A stretch of DNA of 30,662 nucleotides, taken from NCBI GenBank assembly GCA_900757695.1, contig CAAEOU010000036.1, positions 1 to 30,662 of the forward strand. The letters are read 5' to 3'. Positions 1-7,321 of this stretch are shown piece by piece (position 1 is the stretch's first letter; every line of letters starts with the position of its first letter). A model generated the notes under the pieces. That model ran no database searches and was not told the origin of the DNA. It saw nothing but the letters and a program-made list of their open reading frames with translations. Source of the DNA: an uncultured Oscillospiraceae bacterium. GTDB lineage: Bacteria > Bacillota_A > Clostridia > Oscillospirales > Oscillospiraceae. Position numbers and translations under genes: made by a program.

Positions 1-255
1 CCGGGTCAGGGCGGTCATGTCGTATTGAATGCCCGAGATCCGGCGGGTCTGGGTCACGGGGCCTTCCGGCCAGTGGGCGGTGACCACAATGCTGGAGGTA
101 ATAGTGAATACATCCACCCGGCTGGCACCCTGCGCCCGAAGGATCCGGGTGATGGTATCTTCTACCCGGCCCACCTCTGCGCCGCGCAGAAGCATTTGCT
201 CGCCCAAGTCCAGAATTTCGGTCAGCAGTGCGCTGTTTGCGGTGCTTTGATCCAA
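1..255 (-). CDS. ThrE-type threonine/serine exporter, N-terminal part (partial)
   Basis: The first 85 codons of a minus-strand gene that runs off the left edge. The residues GAEVGRVEDTITR (about 25-37) and DVFTITSSIVVT (about 48-59) match the soluble N-terminal region of the ThrE/YjjP family (DUF1212), membrane proteins that export threonine and serine; in clostridia the membrane half may be a separate downstream gene. The start is taken as TTG at 255 because GGAGG at 264-268 lies 8 bases upstream; no ATG or GTG occurs upstream in frame within the nearby sequence, and the first internal ATG falls at codon 21 within the conserved region. No membrane segment is visible in this part, as expected for the N-terminal domain. 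Function is by family only. Confidence 0.75.
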   Translation of the reverse strand, partial: MDQSTANSALLTEILDLGEQMLLRGAEVGRVEDTITRILRAQGASRVDVFTITSSIVVTAHWPEGPVTQTRRISGIQYDMTALTR

Positions 256-285
256 GACGATCTCCTCCCAACTGGAATTTCCGTA

Positions 286-314
286 AGTATAGCGCAGTTT
301 TTTCCTTTTTTCAA
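286..314 (-). promoter_or_regulatory. Promoter for the ThrE-type gene
   Basis: Read on the minus strand, TTGAAA (314-309) and TATACT (291-286) are separated by 17 bases and lie about 30 bases upstream of the TTG start at 255. It is a good sigma-A match. Confidence 0.55.
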
Positions 315-323
315 ACAGAATCA

Positions 324-352
324 TTGTACCTGAGCAGAAAATTTGATATAGT
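324..352 (+). promoter_or_regulatory. Promoter for the dehydrogenase-trigger factor-amidohydrolase operon
   Basis: TTGTAC (324-329), 17 bases, TATAGT (347-352), about 50 bases before the GTG start at 406. The -10 is good and the -35 only partly matches TTGACA. It is divergent from the ThrE promoter, so the two share this short intergenic region. Confidence 0.45.
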
Positions 353-405
353 AGCATTACTGTGCGCCAAACAGGCGGCAAGTATGTAAAAAAGGTGGTG
401 CGGCT

Positions 406-1368
406 GTGGGTATCATGGCATTGATGGGGACGCCCTTTTCGCCGGAACAGCTGGAGGAGATCCGCCGTACTGCGGAAAAGCAGGGACTGACCCTGAGAAT
501 GATGGAGCCATCTGCTTCGTATCCCAAGGATGCGCTGGAGGACTGTGAGGTGCTGCTGGGGTATTTTCCCCGGAGCCTGCTGAAAGGCGCAAAAAATATG
601 AAGTGGATGCATCTCCCCTCAGCAGGTGCAGACAAATACGCAGACAACGGCCTTTATGACGGCCATGGGTTTTATCTGACCAATTCCTCCGGGGCGTTTG
701 GCGCGGCCATTGCAGAGCATCTGATGATGGGAACGCTGATGCTGCTGCACCGTATGCCGGAGTACCTCCGCCAGCAGCGGGAGCACGTCTGGCGGCGTGT
801 GGGAGATCTCCGCTTTTTGGGGCAGAGCCAGGTGACGGTGCTGGGAACCGGAAATCTGGGCAGCACCTTTGCACGGTACTGTCAGGCCATGGGCGCCCGG
901 ACGGAGGGTGTCAGCCGCAGGGGAGCGCAGGTGGAGCCGTTTTCCAGAGTCTGGGCCATGTATCAGCGGCTTGAGGCGGTGAAGCATGCGGATGTTGTAG
1001 CGGCGTGCCTGCCGCTGACTGCGGAAACAAAGGGCATTTTGGATCATACGTTTTTCCGTGCCATGAAGCCCGGTGCCATATTCCTGAATGCGGGCCGGGG
1101 AAAGACGGTGGATCAGGATGCGCTGATCGATGCACTTCAGACGGGCCATCTGGGCGGTGCGGTGCTGGACGTTGCCCAGCAGGAACCCATGCTGCCGGAA
1201 TGCCCGCTGTGGAATATGGAAAACGTGGTCATAACGCCCCACATATCCGGCTCCGATCTGGATCCATGGAATACCCAGAGGATCTTTGAAATCTTTATGG
1301 AAAACCTCCGGCGCTATGGACAGGGGCTTCCACTGAAGAATGTGGTAGACATAAGAAATGGATATTGA
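406..1368 (+). CDS. D-isomer-specific 2-hydroxyacid dehydrogenase
   Basis: A 320-residue NAD(P)-dependent dehydrogenase of the family that interconverts 2-oxo acids and D-2-hydroxyacids. The nucleotide-binding glycine motif GTGNLG is at residues 147-152. The family's catalytic residues are present: Arg231 in NAGRG, Glu260 in DVAQQEP and His279 in TPHISG. Length is normal. The start is GTG 406, with GGTGG at 394-398 as ribosome binding site; ATG 415 would be too far from it. It is the first gene of a compact set: trigger factor starts 32 bases after its stop. The substrate cannot be read from sequence. The short loop after the Rossmann motif does not resemble well-known phosphoglycerate dehydrogenases (SerA), and no ACT domain is present. 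Confidence 0.85.
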   Translation: MGIMALMGTPFSPEQLEEIRRTAEKQGLTLRMMEPSASYPKDALEDCEVLLGYFPRSLLKGAKNMKWMHLPSAGADKYADNGLYDGHGFYLTNSSGAFGAAIAEHLMMGTLMLLHRMPEYLRQQREHVWRRVGDLRFLGQSQVTVLGTGNLGSTFARYCQAMGARTEGVSRRGAQVEPFSRVWAMYQRLEAVKHADVVAACLPLTAETKGILDHTFFRAMKPGAIFLNAGRGKTVDQDALIDALQTGHLGGAVLDVAQQEPMLPECPLWNMENVVITPHISGSDLDPWNTQRIFEIFMENLRRYGQGLPLKNVVDIRNGY

Positions 1369-1400
1369 GCTGAACCAGAATAAAACAAAGGAGAATTGAT

Positions 1401-2636
1401 ATGCAGGTTAACGTAATTTCAAATGAAAAGGGATCCGCAAAGGTTGCGGTGTACTTCCCGGCAGAGGTGCTGACCAAGGCGCTGGACAAGGCTTATGCGG
1501 AGTATACAAAGGTGCATGAGGATTTTCAGGTGGCACGGAAGGATGTGGTTGAGGATCCTGCGGCCCAGAATCTTCTGCGGCAGGCGGTGCAGGATGTGTT
1601 CTCCGAGCACTATGCGGAGGCCATTGCGGAGACCGGACTGACCGTTGCTTCCGAGCCGGTGATCTCCGTGCTTCAGGCCAATGAAAAGGACGGTCTGGAA
1701 TTCCAGATGGAGTTTGCACTGCGGCCCGAGATCAAGCTGGGCCAGTATAAGGGCATCCATGTGAAGTGCCCCAATGTGGAGCTGACGGAGGAGGAAAAGC
1801 AGGCGGCCATTGATGCGGCGCAGGCCCAGAATACGGTACACAAGTCGGTGGATCGTCCCGCACAGCTGGGCGATATTGCAGTCATCGACTTTACCGGCTA
1901 TCTGGACGGCGTTCCCTTTGACGGCGGCGCCGGTACGGACTATCCCCTGGAGCTTGGCTCCGGTACCTTTATCCCCGGCTTTGAAGAGCAGCTGGTGGGG
2001 GCGTCTGTTGGGGAGCACGTGGCGGTCAATGTCACCTTCCCGGTGAACTATCAGGCGGAGAATCTGGCCGGAAAGCCCACGGTATTCCGTGTTACCGTCA
2101 AGGGACTTCAGCACCCGGAGATGCAGCCGCTGACCGAGGAGCAGAAGCAGCAGGCGGTGGCACAGGCCCAGCAGCAGAAGAAGAATCAGGCGGATCTTCA
2201 GATCGAGGATCAGGTGCTGGGGCGCATTCTTGCGGAGGCGCATGCGGAGATCCCGGAGGCCATGCTGAAGAGCGAGGTCAATATCTGCATGCAGCAGTTT
2301 GCGGCGGAGCTCAGCGCCAAGGGAAGCGATCTTGGTACCTTTGCGAAGCAGAGCGGCAAGAGTGTAGACCAAATGGCTGCGGAAATGCAGCCGCTGGCCA
2401 AGCGGCGGATCATGCTGCGGCTGGTGCTGTCGGCCATTGCCGAGGCGGAGCAGCTGACTGCCACCGAGGAAGAGGTAGAGGCCCAGTGGGACGCCATGGC
2501 CCAGCAGTACGGCATCGATAAGCCACGGCTGAAGGTCTATGCAGGCGATGGGGCAGAGGCACAGATCAAGGCGGAGATCACCAGCTCCAAGGCCTATGCG
2601 CTGCTGCGGGAAAGCACGATTTTGGAGATGGAATAA
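1401..2636 (+). CDS. tig: Trigger factor-type chaperone with divergent ribosome-binding loop
   Basis: A 411-residue protein with the three trigger factor parts: an N-terminal domain (about 1-115), an FKBP-type peptidyl-prolyl isomerase domain (about 155-240, including IDFTGYLDGVPFDGG and SGTFIPGFEEQL) and a helical C-terminal chaperone domain (about 245-411). Canonical trigger factors dock at the ribosome exit through a GFRxGxxP loop. Here that stretch reads EDFQVARKDVVEDP (about 40-53), so the Gly, the basic pair and the Pro are not in register. The start at ATG 1401 has AAGGAGAA just upstream. The gene is not next to clpP/clpX, the common setting, but sits between a dehydrogenase and an amidohydrolase. 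It may be a second, specialised copy; the organism could carry a canonical tig elsewhere. Confidence 0.85.
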   Translation: MQVNVISNEKGSAKVAVYFPAEVLTKALDKAYAEYTKVHEDFQVARKDVVEDPAAQNLLRQAVQDVFSEHYAEAIAETGLTVASEPVISVLQANEKDGLEFQMEFALRPEIKLGQYKGIHVKCPNVELTEEEKQAAIDAAQAQNTVHKSVDRPAQLGDIAVIDFTGYLDGVPFDGGAGTDYPLELGSGTFIPGFEEQLVGASVGEHVAVNVTFPVNYQAENLAGKPTVFRVTVKGLQHPEMQPLTEEQKQQAVAQAQQQKKNQADLQIEDQVLGRILAEAHAEIPEAMLKSEVNICMQQFAAELSAKGSDLGTFAKQSGKSVDQMAAEMQPLAKRRIMLRLVLSAIAEAEQLTATEEEVEAQWDAMAQQYGIDKPRLKVYAGDGAEAQIKAEITSSKAYALLRESTILEME

Positions 2637-2639
2637 GCC

Positions 2640-3998
2640 GTGGAAACTTGGATCACGGAGGGCCGCATTATCGACCCGTGGAACCGGATCGACAGCAGGC
2701 TGAATCTGGTGCTGGAAAACGGAAAGGTCAAGACGCTGACCACGGAGGCACCCCCGGCAGGAAGCCGGGTGATCCATGCGGCAGGCAAGGTAGTCTGCCC
2801 GGGATTCCTGGATGTTCATATGCACGAGGCTCCGGTGGGGGATCTTGCGGATATGGAGCACTCGATTTTCGGCTGTATGCTGCGGATGGGCGTTACCATG
2901 GGTCTGGGGGGAAATTGCGGCGAAAATGTACTGCCCCCCGACGAATACTTCGAGAAGGTCCGGGAGGGACTTCCGATCTCTCTGGCGCTGCTGGCCGGAC
3001 ACGGTGCGGCCAGAGAGGCGGCGGGATTTCCTGACCGGTATCAGCAGCTGACACCGGAACAGGTGCATCAGGTGACGGCAGTGCTGAAAGAATGGCTGGA
3101 GGAGGGCTGCTTTGGCGTTTCCTACGGAATCCGGTATTATCCCGGCACCACCCGGCAGGAGTTGATGGAGACGGCGGAGCTTTGCCAAAAGGATCACCTG
3201 CTGACAGCGGCCCATGTGCGGGATGATGCAGATTATATCTTTGATTCCATTCGGGAGTTTCTGGAGCCCGGGTGGGCCTATGGACTGAAAATGCAGGTGA
3301 GTCACCTGGGCTCCATGGGCGGCTATGGGCAGATGGCGCAGGTGCTTTCCCTGCTGGATGCGGCCCGGGCCGGAGGGCTGGACGTTATGGCGGACTGCTA
3401 TCCCTATGACGCCTTCTCCACCAGAATCGGAGAGACCACATATGATCCGGGCTTTTTGGAGCGGTATCACTGCGGCTATGACGCCATTGGCCTCTGCGGC
3501 GGGAAATACGATGGCATGCGCTGCACCAAAGAGATCTTTGAGGAGCTCCGCAGGGAGCATCCCGAGACCATCACCGTGGGCTATGTGATGCAGCCGGAGG
3601 ATGTGGCCATGGCCATGTATCATCCGGCAGTAATGCTGTGCAGCGACGGCCTCATGGAAAAGCGTCAGGGCCACCCGAGAGCGGCAGGAACATTCCCACG
3701 GCTCATTGCCCAGTATGTTCGGAATGGAAGCCTCAGCCTCTATGATGCGGTGGACAAAATGACGGCCATGCCTGCTCGGCGGATCGGCCTGAACCGGAAG
3801 GGAAATCTCACCCCCGGCAGTGATGGAGATGTTGTGATCTTTGATCCGGAACAGATCTCGGATCAGGCAACCTTTCAGCAGCCGGATCTTCCGCCGCTGG
3901 GGATCGACTATGTGCTGATCGGCGGCGAGATCGCCTGTGACCACGGCGTGATCCAAAACGGACGGCTGGGAAGGCCCATCCGCCGGAGAAAACCATAA
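2640..3998 (+). CDS. N-acyl-D-amino-acid deacylase-type amidohydrolase
   Basis: A 452-residue metal-dependent amidohydrolase resembling D-aminoacylase, which cleaves N-acyl-D-amino acids. Expected metal-site and catalytic residues are visible: His60 and His62 in DVHMHE, Cys93 in GNCGEN (D-aminoacylases use a bridging Cys here), His192 in AAHVRDD, His222 in VSHLG and Asp336 in CSDGLM. The HPRAAGTFPR segment (345-354) is typical of the D-aminoacylase/dihydroorotase-like group, and the C-terminal beta segment TPGSDGDVVIFDP closes the fold. The GTG start at 2640 lies 3 bases after the trigger factor stop, so translation is probably coupled; an ATG is not available nearby. With the D-2-hydroxyacid dehydrogenase in the same operon, a role in D-amino acid or D-peptide breakdown is plausible but inferred. 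Confidence 0.8.
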   Translation: METWITEGRIIDPWNRIDSRLNLVLENGKVKTLTTEAPPAGSRVIHAAGKVVCPGFLDVHMHEAPVGDLADMEHSIFGCMLRMGVTMGLGGNCGENVLPPDEYFEKVREGLPISLALLAGHGAAREAAGFPDRYQQLTPEQVHQVTAVLKEWLEEGCFGVSYGIRYYPGTTRQELMETAELCQKDHLLTAAHVRDDADYIFDSIREFLEPGWAYGLKMQVSHLGSMGGYGQMAQVLSLLDAARAGGLDVMADCYPYDAFSTRIGETTYDPGFLERYHCGYDAIGLCGGKYDGMRCTKEIFEELRREHPETITVGYVMQPEDVAMAMYHPAVMLCSDGLMEKRQGHPRAAGTFPRLIAQYVRNGSLSLYDAVDKMTAMPARRIGLNRKGNLTPGSDGDVVIFDPEQISDQATFQQPDLPPLGIDYVLIGGEIACDHGVIQNGRLGRPIRRRKP

Positions 3999-4087
3999 GG
4001 CTAGATGCCAAATATGACACTTGTGTAAACCCAAAAATCTGAATGGATTTATTGTAACTGGTGCACAAGGAAAAACTGCGGTGCCGG

Positions 4088-4096
4088 TGATATAAT
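4088..4096 (+). promoter_or_regulatory. Upstream candidate promoter (extended -10) for the FAD reductase
   Basis: TGATATAAT is an extended -10 (TGn-TATAAT) with no clear -35 at 17 bases. It lies 126 bases before the gene. Confidence 0.35.
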
Positions 4097-4155
4097 GAAA
4101 CAGATTCGGCAGTGCTTTTGGAGGAAAGATTTCCATAAAGAATCCAAAAAAGTTC

Positions 4156-4184
4156 TTGTAGAATCGGCACTTTTGCACTATAAT
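4156..4184 (+). promoter_or_regulatory. Proximal promoter for the FAD reductase
   Basis: TTGTAG (4156-4161), 17 bases, TATAAT (4179-4184), 37 bases before the ATG. The same TTGTAG-N17-TATAAT pair is found upstream of uvrB in this window. The rest of the 223-base gap (3999-4221) shows no gene and no convincing terminator for the amidohydrolase operon. Confidence 0.55.
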
Positions 4185-4221
4185 AGGGAAACAGAAGAAA
4201 AACTTTTAGGAGGATATACAA

Positions 4222-5799
4222 ATGAAACATATTGAAGCCGATGTTGTTCTCGTAGGCGGCGGCATGTCCGGCCTCTGCGCTGCAACCCAGGCCCAGGAGT
4301 CCCTGAACGCCACCGGCGGCGGCTCCGTTGTTGTATTTGAGAAGTCCGGCACCATCGGCGGCGCAGCCAACATGGGCATGGCCTTCTTTGCCGTTGAGTC
4401 CCAGCTCCAGAAGGAGACCATGGCCAACGACTACACCAAGGATGACGCCTTCAACTTCTTCATGGAGTATACCCACTGGCGTTCCGACGCAAAGCTGGTC
4501 CGCCGCTGGTTCAACATGTCCGGCGACACGGTGAAGTGGATGCAGGACAAGGGCGTTGAGTTCCTGGGCGTATTCAAGTACTTCAAGAACTCCAAGGTCA
4601 CCCAGCACATGGTGAAGCTCCCCGGCTCCAACAAGCCCACCGAGCGCTGCGCTTCCGTTATGATCAAGACCGTCACCGAGTATGCTCGTGAGATCGGCGT
4701 TGAGTTCAACCTGAACACTCCCGTTAAGCAGCTGCTCACCGGCTCCAAGGGTCAGGCCCGCGGCGTTATCGCTGTTGGCGAGGACGGCGAGGAGATCGAG
4801 TGCCTTGCAAATGCTGTCATCGTCACCACCGGCGGCATCGGCAACAACGTTGAGATGATCGAGAAGCACATGGGCTGGAAGTGGGGCGTTGATATGTTCA
4901 CGTTCCGTATCCCCGGTCTGGACGGCGACGGCATGAATATGCTGTGGGCACTGGGCGCAAAGCAGGCCAACGTCAACATGGAGGTCACCTACAACACCCC
5001 CGGCACCACCGACGTGTTCAAGACCCTGTCCGAGACCATGCGTCAGCCCAACCTGATGGTGAACCTGGACGGCAAGCGTTTCATCAACGAGGCCATCATG
5101 GACAACACCACCTACACCGGCAACTCCCTGCTGCTCCAGAAGAAGCACATGGGTATTTCCATCATCGACTCCACCATTGTAGACTACTACAAGAAGAATG
5201 GTCTCGACTATATCACCTATCATCACGGCATCACCAACCTGGACAACTGGGAGCGTGAGAAGGAGCTGTACTTCTCCGGCGCTCAGTCTGCCGGCGGCAA
5301 CAACGTCTTTGCCAGCGAGGACAAGGAAGTTTCCTACGGCTCCGATGCACAGGAGCACAACTTCTTTGAGTGCCAGACCATCGAGGAGATCGCTGAGAAG
5401 ACCGGCGTGAACCTGGAGAACCTGAAGAAGACCATCGAGGAGTACAACGCAATGTGCAACGGTGCACAGGCCGGCTATGACTGGCAGTTCACCAAGCCTG
5501 CCAAGTTCCTCAAGCCTCTGCTGAAAGCTCCCTACTATGTAGCAAAGCACTTCCCCTCCGGCTACGGCTCCCTGGGCGGCATTCAGGTCAACGAGAACAT
5601 GCAGGTTCTGGACAACGATCTGTGCCCCATGCCCGGCTTCTACGCCTGCGGCACCGACACTGCTACTGTGTTCGCAGACTCCTACTGCTTCTATCATCCC
5701 GGCTCCACCATGTCCTACGCCATCAACTCCGGCCGTATCGCCGGTATGGAGGCAGTAGCCTACATGGATTCCGACGAGTTCATCGATCCCGAGGACTAA
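4222..5799 (+). CDS. FAD-dependent oxidoreductase, fumarate reductase flavoprotein-like, cytoplasmic
   Basis: A 525-residue flavoprotein of the fumarate reductase/succinate dehydrogenase flavoprotein superfamily. Residues 7-40 form the FAD-binding strand-loop-strand (GGGMSG at 12-17, Glu40 closing it), followed by GGAANMGMAFFAVE and, at the C-terminus, the second FAD-contact segment GSTMSYAINSGRIAG. There is no signal peptide, FMN-binding domain or haem motif, so unlike secreted flavocytochrome-type reductases it should work in the cytoplasm with a separate electron donor. The HHTMGG-type substrate segment of true fumarate reductases is replaced by SGYGSLGG (about 446-453), so the substrate is unlikely to be fumarate. 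AGGAGG at 4209-4214 precedes the ATG. Arg codons are CGT/CGC only, which fits high expression. It is a single gene ended by its own terminator. The substrate is unknown. Confidence 0.8.
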   Translation: MKHIEADVVLVGGGMSGLCAATQAQESLNATGGGSVVVFEKSGTIGGAANMGMAFFAVESQLQKETMANDYTKDDAFNFFMEYTHWRSDAKLVRRWFNMSGDTVKWMQDKGVEFLGVFKYFKNSKVTQHMVKLPGSNKPTERCASVMIKTVTEYAREIGVEFNLNTPVKQLLTGSKGQARGVIAVGEDGEEIECLANAVIVTTGGIGNNVEMIEKHMGWKWGVDMFTFRIPGLDGDGMNMLWALGAKQANVNMEVTYNTPGTTDVFKTLSETMRQPNLMVNLDGKRFINEAIMDNTTYTGNSLLLQKKHMGISIIDSTIVDYYKKNGLDYITYHHGITNLDNWEREKELYFSGAQSAGGNNVFASEDKEVSYGSDAQEHNFFECQTIEEIAEKTGVNLENLKKTIEEYNAMCNGAQAGYDWQFTKPAKFLKPLLKAPYYVAKHFPSGYGSLGGIQVNENMQVLDNDLCPMPGFYACGTDTATVFADSYCFYHPGSTMSYAINSGRIAGMEAVAYMDSDEFIDPED

Positions 5800-5818
5800 T
5801 CGCGGTTTAGAACAAAAT

Positions 5819-5849
5819 ATGCCGGCAATCCCGTCTGGATTGCCGGCAT
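5819..5849 (+). terminator. Terminator hairpin after the FAD reductase
   Basis: An 11-bp perfect G+C-rich stem (5821-5831 with 5837-5847, extended by two A-T pairs) with a 5-base loop. It is followed by ATTTCTAT, a weak T tract. Confidence 0.65.
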
Positions 5850-5883
5850 TTCTATCGACTCGGTAAAGTTAGGGGGGTGCGGC

Positions 5884-6393
5884 ATGAAGGACGAACTGGT
5901 TTTTCACACCATTCCGCCGGTTTATAATGAAGAGAGCAGGGTGCTGCTGCTGGGAACAATGCCGTCTCCCAAGTCGAGGCAGGCCGGGTTCTATTATGGC
6001 CATCCCCAAAACCGGATGTGGCCGGTACTGGCCCGGGTATTTGGGGAAGAAACGCCGGAGGGCACCGAGGCCCGGCGGGATTTCCTGCTGCGGCATCATA
6101 TTGCCATGTGGGATGTGCTGGCATCCTGTACCATCCACGGGGCAGAGGACAGCTCCATTCGGGAGGCACTGCCCAATGATATCCGCCCCCTGCTGGCGGC
6201 AGCCCCCATTGAGGCCATCTATACCACAGGAAAAAAGGCATTTTCCCTGTACCGGAAATACCTGCTGCCGATGACAGGCCGGGAGGCAGTTTGTCTGCCC
6301 TCAACGTCTCCGGCAAACTGCCGCTGGGAAACCATGGAGACGCTGACGGCGGCGTATCACGTGTTAAAGGCGGCAGGGAATCCCTGGCTGTAG
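5884..6393 (+). CDS. DNA-deoxyinosine glycosylase (uracil-DNA glycosylase superfamily, family 6)
   Basis: A 169-residue protein matching the hypoxanthine-DNA glycosylase family, which removes deaminated adenine (and in some members uracil) from DNA to start base excision repair. The signature is LLLGTMPSPKS (21-31) followed by FYYGHPQNRMW (36-46), the uracil-DNA glycosylase-like active-site loop, and PSTSPAN (139-145), equivalent to the second DNA-contact motif. Length fits the family. The ATG at 5884 follows AGGGGGG. The gene begins 35 bases beyond the FAD reductase terminator, so it either depends on read-through or on a promoter I could not recognise. The PHP phosphoesterase follows closely and is probably co-transcribed. 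Confidence 0.82.
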   Translation: MKDELVFHTIPPVYNEESRVLLLGTMPSPKSRQAGFYYGHPQNRMWPVLARVFGEETPEGTEARRDFLLRHHIAMWDVLASCTIHGAEDSSIREALPNDIRPLLAAAPIEAIYTTGKKAFSLYRKYLLPMTGREAVCLPSTSPANCRWETMETLTAAYHVLKAAGNPWL

Positions 6394-6426
6394 GTGCGGG
6401 GGACGGTTCCAGAAAGGTTGTATCGT

Positions 6427-7272
6427 ATGGATAAAATTGATATGCATGTACACACCACTGCCTCAGACGGCACCATGAGCCCCAAGCATGTGGTGTCGCT
6501 GGCGGCCATGCAGGGCCTCAAGGCCATTGCCATTACCGATCATGATACCATGGCGGGCATTGAAGAGGCCGGTGAAGCCGGGGAGCTCATGGGGATCACC
6601 ATCATTCCCGGCATAGAGATCTCAGCAGATTATCAGGGGAAAGAGGTTCATGTGCTGGGGTATTTTCTGGATGAAAAGGCTCCGGCGCTGAAGGAATATA
6701 TGGACTGGGCCATGGAGCAGCGGCAGGTGCGCAATGAGAAGATTTTGGATCGTCTCCGAAAAAAGGGCTTTGAGATCACCATGGAACAGCTCCGGGAACA
6801 GTATCCGGATGCCGTAATCGGACGGCCCCACATTGCACGGCGGCTGGTGGAGCTGGGGGCTGTCTCCAGCGTCAGCGAGGCATTCCGCCGGTATCTCGCT
6901 CAGGGACGCAGCTGTTATGTGGAGCGGGAGCGCATTGGATTTGTGGATGCGGCAAGGCTGATCAAGCGCTGCAACGGCGTGGCAGTGCTGGCCCATCCGC
7001 TGCAATATGGCTTTGACAAAAGCAAGCTCGATGAGCTGGTGAAGACGGCGGCACAGGCGGGCTTTTCCGGAATGGAGATCTATTATACCGGTTATACCCA
7101 GGCGGATCAGAAAAAGCTGTTTGATCTGGCAGAGAAGTACACGCTGCTTCCCACCGGCGGCAGTGACTTCCACGGGGATAATAAGCCCGGCGTTCAGCTG
7201 GGGACCGGAGACGGGAATTTGTCCGTTCCGGCCTATTTCCTGATTATGCTGGCCCAGAGCCAGTACAGGTGA
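6427..7272 (+). CDS. PHP-domain phosphoesterase (YciV/RNase AM-like)
   Basis: A 281-residue PHP metallophosphoesterase. Metal-site residues are clear: His7 and His9 (MHVHT), Asp14, Asp38-His39-Asp40 (ITDHDT), Glu64 (PGIEIS), His75, His135, His190 (AHP), Asp247 and His249 (GSDFHG). The closest known type is TrpH/YciV, which in Escherichia coli is RNase AM, a 5'-to-3' exonuclease acting on short RNAs and rRNA 5' ends; related members dephosphorylate nucleoside 3',5'-bisphosphates. I take ATG 6427, which has AAAGGTT upstream and begins right at the conserved motif; the in-frame GTG at 6394 would add 11 unconserved residues. It lies 33 bases after the glycosylase stop. The exact substrate is not decidable from sequence. 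Confidence 0.82.
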   Translation: MDKIDMHVHTTASDGTMSPKHVVSLAAMQGLKAIAITDHDTMAGIEEAGEAGELMGITIIPGIEISADYQGKEVHVLGYFLDEKAPALKEYMDWAMEQRQVRNEKILDRLRKKGFEITMEQLREQYPDAVIGRPHIARRLVELGAVSSVSEAFRRYLAQGRSCYVERERIGFVDAARLIKRCNGVAVLAHPLQYGFDKSKLDELVKTAAQAGFSGMEIYYTGYTQADQKKLFDLAEKYTLLPTGGSDFHGDNKPGVQLGTGDGNLSVPAYFLIMLAQSQYR

Positions 7273-7280
7273 AAGAAAAA

Positions 7281-7317
7281 CGGGGACTTGGTGTGTTTTC
7301 CGCATACCAAGTCCCCG
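7281..7317 (-). terminator. Terminator between convergent PHP and amidase genes
   Basis: A 12-bp perfect stem (7281-7292 with 7306-7317), extendable by three more pairs including one wobble. On the minus strand it is followed by TTTTTCTTTC, so it is a strong terminator for the amidase gene. The plus side lacks a T tract but may still help end the PHP transcript. Confidence 0.75.
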
Positions 7318-7321
7318 GCAT

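Noticed and set aside
4019..4069. CTTGTG...CACAAG inverted repeat before the FAD reductase as a redox operator
   Set aside because: The arms are only 6 bases and 38 or more bases apart; it does not match a Rex-type TTGTTAA-N4-TTAACAA site.
1419..4178. Minus-strand open frame of 919 codons opposite trigger factor and the amidohydrolase
   Set aside because: It crosses two real plus-strand genes and their junction, has no recognisable domain and is rich in residues typical of antisense translation.
5319..5467. Candidate repeats or short tandem elements within the FAD reductase gene
   Set aside because: The apparent repetition is from repeated GAG/AAG/AAC codons; no unit repeats in register.
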